DNA of 64,000 bases from an uncultured Oscillospiraceae bacterium (GTDB lineage: Bacteria; Bacillota; Clostridia; Oscillospirales; Oscillospiraceae): the NCBI GenBank assembly GCA_949841355.1, contig CATKZP010000005.1, positions 1 to 64,000 on the forward strand, given 5' to 3'. This document shows, in pieces, positions 57,854 to 64,000 of the stretch. Position 1 is the first letter of the stretch, and every line of letters starts with the position of its first letter. The translations under genes and the position numbers were made by a program. Under the pieces are notes generated by a model. That model did no database searches, was not told the DNA's origin, and saw only the letters and a list, made by a program, of their open reading frames with translations.

Positions 57854-59365
57854 ATGGAACAGGAAAACCGCCCAAAGCGGCGCAAGCTGCTGCCCATGGC
57901 GCCAAAGCGGGAGCGCAGACCGGCGGAGGACGTTCTGCCCGAGCCCCCTGAAAAAAAACGCGGCCGGGGCCGGCTGCGCCGGCGCTGGCTGGTGAATACC
58001 CTGACCGTCACGCTGGTGGTGGTGGCCGTGGCAGTGAGCGCCTTTTCCCTGGCCATGTATAGCTACTACACCTCCACCATCCTGGCCACCCTGGAGAGCA
58101 AGGCCCAGACTGCTGCGGGGATGTTCCGCAATTATACCGAAACCGCCTACCTGGCCAACGCCCGGCAGTTTATCAACCAATTTGAGGAGAAAAACGTCAT
58201 TGAGGTACAGATCCTCAACGCCAATGGCCGGGTGCTCATGTCCTCTATGATGGACATATCCGGCGCCGCCGCCCACAGCCCCGACGTGTCCGCGTCCATC
58301 TCGGAAAAGCGGGTGCGCACCCACATCGGACAGGACCCGGACACCGGGGACGACGTGATCTCCGCCTGCGCGCCGGTGATCTACAACAGCGTGGTGGTGG
58401 GTGTGGTGCGCATGGCCACCTCCCTGCGGCAGGTCCACGACCAGATGGTGCGCATTGTGGCCATGACCTCCGCCATTGGGCTGGCCATCCTGATCGTGAT
58501 GGGGCTCATCGCGTCCTACTTCATCCGGTCGGTGCTGGACCCGGTGATCCGGGTGACGGAGACCGCCAAGCGCATCGCCGCGGGCAGCTACGGCGTGCAG
58601 ATGGAAAAGGAGTCCAACGACGAGATGGGCGAGCTGGTGGAGAGCATCAACGACATGTCCATGAAGATCGACCAGGCGGAGCGCACCCAGTCGGAGTTCA
58701 TTTCCTCCGTATCCCACGAGCTGCGCACCCCCCTTACCGCCATCAGCGGCTGGGCCGAGACGCTGTATAACGGCGAGGTCCGGGACGCCGCCGACGTGAA
58801 AAAGGGCATGGGCATCATTGTGTCCGAGGCTCAGCGCCTCACCCGCATGGTGGAGGAGCTGCTGGAGTTCTCCCGGATGGAGACGGGGCGGTTCAACCTG
58901 TCGGTGGAGCCCATCGACATTGTGGCCGAGCTGGAGGACGCGGTGTATACCTATCGGGAGTTCTTCCGCCGGAAGGGGCTGGAGCTGGACTACACCGAGT
59001 GCCTGGAGGAGCTGCCCCTCATCAGCGGCGACCCGGAGCGGCTGCGCCAGGTGTTCTGCAATTTGCTGGACAATGCGGACAAGCACGGCGGGTCCGGCGG
59101 CCGGATCGAGGTGTCCGTGGGCAGAGAGGAGGAGACCGTGGTAATACGCATCCGGGACCACGGCCCCGGCGTGCCCGAGGAGGAGCTGCCCTTCATCAAA
59201 TACAAGTTCTATAAAGGCTCTTCCAAGGCCCGTGGGTCGGGCATTGGCCTGGCCGTGTGCGACGAGATCGTGAACAGCCACAACGGCTCGCTGAGCATCG
59301 GGAACGCTCCCGGCGGGGGCTGTGTGGTCACCATCCGGCTGCCCATCGGGGTGGAAAGCGTATAG
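57854..59365 (+). CDS. Membrane sensor histidine kinase
   Basis: 503 residues. A ~45-residue very basic cytoplasmic head (RPKRRKLLPMAPKRERRP) precedes helix 1 (~47-70); extracytoplasmic sensor ~71-205 (PAS/Cache type, VIEVQILNANGRVLMSSMMD); helix 2 ~207-230; HAMP; HisKA with SHELRTPLTAISGW (His ~289); HATPase with FCNLLDNADKHGG, IRDHGPGVP and RGSGIGLAVCDEIV. ATG 57854 after AAAGGGGGGAGAGG. The sensor of the preceding regulator. Confidence 0.94.
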   Translation: MEQENRPKRRKLLPMAPKRERRPAEDVLPEPPEKKRGRGRLRRRWLVNTLTVTLVVVAVAVSAFSLAMYSYYTSTILATLESKAQTAAGMFRNYTETAYLANARQFINQFEEKNVIEVQILNANGRVLMSSMMDISGAAAHSPDVSASISEKRVRTHIGQDPDTGDDVISACAPVIYNSVVVGVVRMATSLRQVHDQMVRIVAMTSAIGLAILIVMGLIASYFIRSVLDPVIRVTETAKRIAAGSYGVQMEKESNDEMGELVESINDMSMKIDQAERTQSEFISSVSHELRTPLTAISGWAETLYNGEVRDAADVKKGMGIIVSEAQRLTRMVEELLEFSRMETGRFNLSVEPIDIVAELEDAVYTYREFFRRKGLELDYTECLEELPLISGDPERLRQVFCNLLDNADKHGGSGGRIEVSVGREEETVVIRIRDHGPGVPEEELPFIKYKFYKGSSKARGSGIGLAVCDEIVNSHNGSLSIGNAPGGGCVVTIRLPIGVESV

Positions 59366-59457
59366 ACGAAAGACAGCCGGGCAAAAGTAAAAAACGCGTG
59401 TTTTCCCACCGCTTCTGGCATTCTGAGGAAAACGCGGCGGCGCAAAGGAGAACGACA

Positions 59458-60426
59458 ATGGCAAAACAAGACGGAAAGTGCACCCCATTTAAGACCACCT
59501 GCGGCGGTCAGGCCCTGCTGGAGGGTATCCTCATGCAGGGCCCCGGCAAGCGGGCTATGGTGGTGCGCAAGGCGGACGGACAGCTGGTCATTGAGGAGGA
59601 GGAGGTCAAGCCCCGGTCCGGGCTGGCCAAGCTGCCCTTCCTCCGGGGACTGTTCATCTTCGGCGGCTCCATGGTCCACGGGATGAAGGCGCTGATGCGC
59701 TCCGCCGAGCTGTCCGACGACGGCACGGCGGAGGAAGAGGAGCTCACCGGCATCGACAAGTGGATCAGTGAGCACTTTGAGGATGAGAAGGCCGTGGCCA
59801 TCATCGTCACCCTGGCGGCGGTCATCGGCATCGTGTTTTCCATCGGGCTGTTCATTTTGCTGCCCACCGCGCTGACGGGGCTCATCGGGCTGGCGTGGAC
59901 CACCATGCCCCTGTGGGCCCGTTCGGTGATCGAAGGGGTGCTCAAGGTGGTCATCTTCATGATCTACCTCTACCTGTGCTCCAAGACGAGGGAGATCCAC
60001 CGGGTATTTGAGTACCACGGCGCGGAGCATAAGACCATCTACTGCTATGAGAACGGCCTGGAGCTGACGGTGGAAAACGTCCGCAGGCAGCCCCGGCACC
60101 ATCCCCGGTGCGGCACCAGCTTTCTGTTTGTGGTCATTGCGGTGTCCATCTTCCTGTCCATTGTCATCTTCACGCCGCTGGAGATCGAGAACACCTTCCT
60201 CCGTATGGCGCTGCACCTGCTGATGCTTCCCATTATCGTGGGGGTGACCTACGAGTTCAACCGCTACGTGGGCGGACACGACGGCCCTGTGTGCCGCGCC
60301 CTGCGGGCTCCCGGCATGTGGATGCAGAACTTTACCACCTTTGAGCCGGACGACTCCATGATCGAGGTGGGCATCGAGGCGCTCAAGCGGGTGCTGCCCG
60401 AGGAGAAGGGCGCGGACCGCTGGTGA
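59458..60426 (+). CDS. DUF1385 membrane protein (YqhQ-like)
   Basis: 322 residues. GGQALLEGILMQGPGKRAMVVRK at ~16-38, four to five hydrophobic helices between ~115 and 270, the EYHGAEHKTIYCYE signature (~184-197) with conserved His pair, and HPRCGTSF. DUF1385 is near-universal in Firmicutes and normally lies just upstream of prmC and prfA; here prmC follows after one small gene. Function unsettled. Start ATG 59458 after AAAGGAG. Confidence 0.93.
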   Translation: MAKQDGKCTPFKTTCGGQALLEGILMQGPGKRAMVVRKADGQLVIEEEEVKPRSGLAKLPFLRGLFIFGGSMVHGMKALMRSAELSDDGTAEEEELTGIDKWISEHFEDEKAVAIIVTLAAVIGIVFSIGLFILLPTALTGLIGLAWTTMPLWARSVIEGVLKVVIFMIYLYLCSKTREIHRVFEYHGAEHKTIYCYENGLELTVENVRRQPRHHPRCGTSFLFVVIAVSIFLSIVIFTPLEIENTFLRMALHLLMLPIIVGVTYEFNRYVGGHDGPVCRALRAPGMWMQNFTTFEPDDSMIEVGIEALKRVLPEEKGADRW

Positions 60427-60445
60427 GAAAAGGGAGATGAGCGCG

Positions 60446-60895
60446 ATGGGATTGCTGGACAAGCTGCTGGGAAAGAACAAAGCCAGGCCCACCCTGGTGC
60501 AAGACATTCCCAAGGCCGCGGCGTGGCTGACGGAGGCCATGGCGTATTCCGGCTACGCGCTGGATGGAAGCGTGGAGAGCTTTCGGGAGTTGGACCGTTT
60601 TTTTGACGAGCAGCAATGCCCCGGCGGGCTGCTGGACGGCAGAGTGGGGAACAAGCTGTTCGCCGTAGGCTGTTATATGGGACAGGCGCTCATCGCCCAG
60701 CTGGGCGGCGTGTGGCTGACCGATGATGAGGACCCCATGGGGGAAATGAATATCGCGGTACGCCTGCCGGACGGGAGTACGGTCTGGCCGGTGCAGCGGG
60801 CGATGAAGCGCTTTGAGAACGGCGCGGAGGACGGGCTGTACATCTACGGCGCCGTGCTGAGCCGGAGAGGGCCGGCAAATCAGTCTGGGGGGTGA
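60446..60895 (+). CDS. Hypothetical protein between DUF1385 and prmC genes
   Basis: 149 residues, soluble. It begins GLLDKLLGKNKARP and contains FRELDRFFDEQQCPGGLLDG, KLFAVGCYMGQALIAQLGGVW and PDGSTVWPVQRAMKRFENG. The segment FxxGCYxGExxxxxxGGxW is a recurring pattern in small uncharacterised and immunity-like proteins, but I cannot name the family. Start ATG 60446 is preferred, because GGGAG lies nine bases upstream; the ATG at 60437 touches that site. Confidence 0.7.
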   Translation: MGLLDKLLGKNKARPTLVQDIPKAAAWLTEAMAYSGYALDGSVESFRELDRFFDEQQCPGGLLDGRVGNKLFAVGCYMGQALIAQLGGVWLTDDEDPMGEMNIAVRLPDGSTVWPVQRAMKRFENGAEDGLYIYGAVLSRRGPANQSGG

Positions 60896-60899
60896 GTCT

Positions 60900-61778
60900 A
60901 TGCCCGCAACCTATAACGACTTATACCTGGACGCCCGGAAGGCGCTGAAGGCCGCCGGCGTGGAGCAGGCGCAGCTGGAGGCCAGGGAGCTTTTGTGCTT
61001 CGCGTCCGGCAAGAGCCGGGAAGAATTTCTCCGGGACCTGACGCTGTACGCCTCCGACGGGGTGGAGAAGCGCTTCCGCGCCCTGCTGGAGCGGCGGATG
61101 AAGGGCGAGCCGGTGGCCTACCTCATTGGGGAGTGGGAGTTCTACGGCCTGACGCTGGATGTGTGCCGGGACGTGCTCATCCCCCGGCCGGACACTGAGA
61201 CGCTGGTGGAGCGGGGCATCCTGTTCGTCCGGGACCTGCCCGACGGGACCCGGGTGCTGGACCTGTGCGCCGGGAGCGGCTGCGTGGGCCTGGCCGTGGC
61301 GGACAACTGCCCCAACACCCGGGTGATTCTGGCGGAGTGGTCGGAGGACGCTTTGCGGGTGTGCCGGCAGAACATCCGGCGGTGCGGCCTGACCGATCAG
61401 GTCAATCCTATCCAGGCGGATGCGCTGGAGCCGCCCCCCCGCATCCTGCGGGACTTCGACCTCATTCTCTGCAATCCCCCCTATATCCCCACCCTGGAGG
61501 TGGGGCGGCTGGACCCATCCGTCCGGGATTACGAGCCCCGCATGGCCCTGGACGGGGGAGAGGATGGGCTGAAATTCTACCGGGCCGTCGCGAAAAAGTG
61601 GAAGCGGGCGCTGAAGCCGGGGGGCAAGCTGGCCTTTGAGGTGGGGTATGACCAGGCCCCGGCGGTGGAGTACATACTGGCGGAGAACGGCTTTGCGGAT
61701 ATCCAGACCACCATGGACCCGGGGATGCACTGGCGGGTCGTGGAGGGGAGCACGGAGCGGGAGGAGAAGCCGGAATGA
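60900..61778 (+). CDS. prmC: Peptide chain release factor N5-glutamine methyltransferase PrmC
   Basis: 292 residues. N-terminal helical domain with EARELLCFASGKSREEFL, then PVAYLIGEWEFYGLTLDV and LIPRPDTETLVE, SAM-binding VLDLCAGSGCVGLAVA (~120), and the catalytic NPPYIP (~191). PrmC methylates the GGQ glutamine of RF1/RF2. Start ATG 60900 after GGGGGGTGA. The stop overlaps the next small gene by ATGA. Confidence 0.96.
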   Translation: MPATYNDLYLDARKALKAAGVEQAQLEARELLCFASGKSREEFLRDLTLYASDGVEKRFRALLERRMKGEPVAYLIGEWEFYGLTLDVCRDVLIPRPDTETLVERGILFVRDLPDGTRVLDLCAGSGCVGLAVADNCPNTRVILAEWSEDALRVCRQNIRRCGLTDQVNPIQADALEPPPRILRDFDLILCNPPYIPTLEVGRLDPSVRDYEPRMALDGGEDGLKFYRAVAKKWKRALKPGGKLAFEVGYDQAPAVEYILAENGFADIQTTMDPGMHWRVVEGSTEREEKPE

Positions 61779-62089
61779 AAAAGGTAAAGATCACGGTGAT
61801 GAGGACCGCCTCCTACGGGGACCTGATCGAAAAATATGAAAACCCCATCGAGCACGCCTGCGATATGCGGGAGGGCCAGGTGTTTGTGGCCAACGGCTGG
61901 GAGAGGCCGGAGGGCTTCTGCGTCAGCGCGTGGGACAGTATGTCCCCCTTCGTGATGACGCTGGCCCACGGCGGCGGGGATCTTTACGGCGGCTGGATGA
62001 AAAACAAAAAATCCGCCATGATCTCCTGCAACGACGGCTTCCGCCCCGTCAGCTTTTTGCTGGAGGCCCTAGAAGCCGACGCGGAATGA
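61775..62089 (+). CDS. TIGR04076 family protein
   Basis: 104 residues. KVKITVMRTASYGDLIEKYENP, CDMREGQVFVANGWERPEGFCVSAW, and CNDGFRPVSFLL match the TIGR04076 family (small protein with conserved C-x(n)-G and W-x-S positions). Role unknown. Start overlaps the prmC stop. Confidence 0.85.
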   Translation: MKKVKITVMRTASYGDLIEKYENPIEHACDMREGQVFVANGWERPEGFCVSAWDSMSPFVMTLAHGGGDLYGGWMKNKKSAMISCNDGFRPVSFLLEALEADAE

Positions 62090-62214
62090 CAGCTTCCGCC
62101 TGGGGAGGGAAAGGGCCTTTTAAGTCCGTTTTATGGGACACATAGAGGCGTATCATAGAGGATAGAACGAGGCCGGCGGCCCTAAAACGCGCCGGCGGGA
62201 AAGGATGATCGTAC

Positions 62215-63315
62215 ATGGCAGAGAAGAAAAAGCAGATTGAGCCGGCCGCCCCGGCGTCAGATAAGAAAAAGGCGCTGTCCACCGCCATCGCCCAGATTGA
62301 GAAGGAGTACGGCAAGGGCTCCATCATGCGCCTGGGGGAGAACTCCCACATCGTGGTGGAGGCCATCCCCACCGGGTCACTGTCGCTGGACATCGCGCTG
62401 GGCATCGGCGGCGTGCCCAAGGGGCGCATCATTGAGATCTACGGCCCCGAGTCCTCCGGTAAGACCACTCTGGCCCTCCACATCGTGGCCGAGGCCCAGA
62501 AGCGGGGCGGCGAGGTGGCCTACATTGACGCCGAGCACGCCCTGGACCCCACCTATGCCCGGGCCCTGGGGGTGGATATCGACTCCATGCTCATCTCTCA
62601 GCCGGACACCGGCGAGCAGGGGTTGGAAATCTGCGAGGCTCTGGTGCGCTCCGGCGCCATCGACGTGGTGGTGGTGGACTCGGTGGCGGCCCTCACCCCC
62701 CGCGCGGAGATCGAGGGCGACATGGGTGATTCCCACGTGGGCCTGCTGGCCCGGCTAATGAGCCAGGCCCTGCGCAAGCTGGCGGGGTCCATCTCCAAAA
62801 CCAATTGTATCGTCATCTTCATCAACCAGCTGCGTGAGAAGGTGGGGGTGGTGTATGGCAACCCCGAGGTGACCACCGGCGGCCGGGCGCTGAAGTTCTA
62901 CGCCTCGGTGCGCATGGAGGTGCGCCGGATTGAGGCCATCAAGAACGGCACCGAGATCATCGGCAACCGCACCCGGGCCAAGATCGTGAAGAATAAAGTC
63001 GCGCCTCCCTTCCGGGAGGCGGAGTTCGAGATCATGTACGGCGAGGGCATCTCCAGAATGGGCGAGCTGGTGGACCTGGCCGTCAAGCTGGACATCGTGC
63101 AGAAATCCGGCTCCTGGTTCTCCATGGGGGACACCCGGCTGGGCCAGGGCAAGGACGCGGTGAAGAAATACTTTGCCGAAAACCCGGAGATCGCCGCCCA
63201 GGTGGAGGCGGACGTGCGTGCCAACTCCTACAAGCTGATGAGCAAGCAGTCTCAGGCGGCCGCCAAGGCGGCGGGCCGCGCGGTGGACGTGGACGCCGAG
63301 GACTTCGAGGGCTGA
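62215..63315 (+). CDS. recA: Recombinase RecA
   Basis: 366 residues. Walker [12 protein letters not shown] (~76), Walker [13 protein letters not shown], loop L1 [22 protein letters not shown], and L2 [36 protein letters not shown] in order. The N-terminal tail is basic ([11 protein letters not shown]). Start ATG 62215 after GGAAAGGATG; a GCCGGC hairpin directly precedes the ribosome site. No LexA-type GAAC-N4-GTTC box is seen upstream. recX follows. Confidence 0.98.
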   Translation: MAEKKKQIEPAAPASDKKKALSTAIAQIEKEYGKGSIMRLGENSHIVVEAIPTGSLSLDIALGIGGVPKGRIIEIYGPESSGKTTLALHIVAEAQKRGGEVAYIDAEHALDPTYARALGVDIDSMLISQPDTGEQGLEICEALVRSGAIDVVVVDSVAALTPRAEIEGDMGDSHVGLLARLMSQALRKLAGSISKTNCIVIFINQLREKVGVVYGNPEVTTGGRALKFYASVRMEVRRIEAIKNGTEIIGNRTRAKIVKNKVAPPFREAEFEIMYGEGISRMGELVDLAVKLDIVQKSGSWFSMGDTRLGQGKDAVKKYFAENPEIAAQVEADVRANSYKLMSKQSQAAAKAAGRAVDVDAEDFEG

Positions 63316-63343
63316 CGCCCCGGCGGAACTCTGCGAGGCTTTT

Positions 63344-64000
63344 ATGAAAATCGAAAAACTGGAGCCCTCCCAGCACAAGCAGGGCCGCTGGCTGGTGTGG
63401 CTGGACGACGCCTCCATTGTCCGGGTGGGGGAGGGGGACGTGGTGTCCCTGGGCCTCTACGCCGGCAAGGAGCTGTCCGACGCCGAGGGGGAGGCCCTGA
63501 CCGCCGCCGGGGAGCAGTCCCGGCTGATGGAACGGGCGGTGGGGCTGCTGGCCCAGCGGCCCATGTCCCGGAAGGAGCTGCTGGATAAGTTGTGCGCCCC
63601 GCCCCGGCAGAGGCAGGAGAAGTACCCCTATGACAAGCTGGACGACGGCCCCGATCCGGCGCTTTTGCAGGCCCAGCGTGAGGCCCTGCGGGAGCGGGCC
63701 GAGGGTGTGGCGGACCGGCTCGCCGGTCTGGGCCTGCTCAACGATGAGGAGTACGGCCGCATGGTGGTGCGCCACTACGCCGCCAAGGGGTACGGCCCCC
63801 GGAAGCTCCGGGACGAGCTGTACCGCCGGGGGGTGCCCCGGGAGTTCTGGGAGGACGCCATGGACGAGCGGGAGCCGGACGGGGATCAGGTGGTCAAGCT
63901 GGCCCGGCAGAAGCTCCGGGGGGCCGAGCCCACCCGGGAGAATTTGAAGAAGGTGTCCGACTATCTGGCCCGGCGGGGATACGGGTGGGATGAAATCTCG
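63344..64000 (+). CDS. recX: RecX regulatory protein (cut by window edge)
   Basis: The ATG at 63344 (GAGG upstream) opens a frame that runs to the window end, 219 codons without stop. N-terminal KIEKLEPSQHKQGRWLVWLDD, then the three-helix repeats: RPMSRKELLDKLC, LGLLNDEEYGRMVVRHYAAKGYGPRKLRDELYRRGVPREFWEDA in family order, and QKLRGAEPTRENLKKVSDYLARRGYGWDEI. RecX caps and disassembles RecA filaments. It begins 28 bases after recA and is probably co-transcribed. Confidence 0.93.
   Translation, partial: MKIEKLEPSQHKQGRWLVWLDDASIVRVGEGDVVSLGLYAGKELSDAEGEALTAAGEQSRLMERAVGLLAQRPMSRKELLDKLCAPPRQRQEKYPYDKLDDGPDPALLQAQREALRERAEGVADRLAGLGLLNDEEYGRMVVRHYAAKGYGPRKLRDELYRRGVPREFWEDAMDEREPDGDQVVKLARQKLRGAEPTRENLKKVSDYLARRGYGWDEIS

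Noticed and set aside
62090-62214. SOS box before recA
   Set aside because: No CGAAC-N4-GTTCG or GAACNNNNGTTC dyad could be found; only a single GAAC and a GCCGGC hairpin are present. Absence from this short region does not exclude a divergent LexA site.

Overview
The window looks like a chromosomal segment of a high-GC, spore-forming, anaerobic Clostridia member, most likely Oscillospiraceae (Flavonifractor / Lawsonibacter / Pseudoflavonifractor type). This is inferred from: a Firmicutes-style set of genes (SpoIIP, GreA, MltG plus U32 protein, RecA-RecX, AsnA, NADP-type glutamate dehydrogenase, malic enzyme); strong AGGAGG ribosome-binding sites and sigma-A promoters (several are TTGACA-17-TATAAT); GC-rich codon use with dense antisense shadow frames; and the small membrane proteins and intergenic hairpins usual in gut Clostridia. 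No phage, insertion sequence or CRISPR array is visible. The one clear RNA gene is tRNA-Thr(CGT); three further RNA-level elements are a yybP-ykoY Mn riboswitch, an L10 leader and numerous intrinsic terminators.

Layout. 0-4 kb: edge of a ferredoxin-like gene; a three-gene unit of unknown function whose middle, sigma-factor-like gene is frameshifted; greA; a DUF1576 membrane protein. 4-8.4 kb (minus): ABC ATPase and a MacB/FtsX-type permease with a very long coiled coil. 8.5-15 kb: Mn riboswitch-mntP, an orphan response regulator, a small membrane protein, asnA with a duplicated 3' end, an M29 aminopeptidase and phosphoglucomutase. 15-23 kb: tetR-flavodoxin with a perfect operator, an AIM24 protein, glycogen phosphorylase behind a CcpA-like palindrome, SprT-like protein, sfsA carrying a perfect parS site, an aromatic-acid-exporter-like protein, DUF1643, and a self-contained Xre cassette of small proteins. 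23-30.5 kb: pseudouridine catabolism (psuG, HTH-psuK), an ABC importer, a WecG/TagA glycosyltransferase, DJ-1 and 5-formyl-THF cyclo-ligase. 30.5-41 kb: Cys-rich mini-protein, mltG, U32 protein, PNPOx-like protein, CDF transporter, a two-component system followed by an HtrA protease and birA, and an ECF sigma/anti-sigma pair on minus. 41-48 kb: malic enzyme with its 3' tail present three times around two copies of an intergenic element, DUF3795, spoIIP, AbrB-ABC exporter operon, bactofilin. 48-64 kb: gdhA, second ECF sigma/anti-sigma pair, a decayed gene and a non-coding stretch, rplL-rplJ, two lipoproteins, a DEDDh exonuclease, tRNA-Thr, a second two-component system, DUF1385, prmC, recA and the start of recX.

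Most interesting points. (1) At two unrelated loci (asnA about 10.5 kb; malic enzyme about 43.3 kb) the same family of hairpin-rich element of about 130-170 bp sits directly after a gene and is followed by a second copy of that gene's last 50-93 bp; at both loci the distal tail copy keeps what looks like the ancestral junction to the next gene. This suggests an element that spreads with, or by, duplicating gene tails. (2) A 16/16 parS palindrome lies inside sfsA, which argues that the region is in the origin-proximal part of the chromosome. (3) Several regulators have well-defined self-operators in sight (TetR, Xre, HTH-PsuK, ECF). The remaining content is mostly housekeeping and metabolism.
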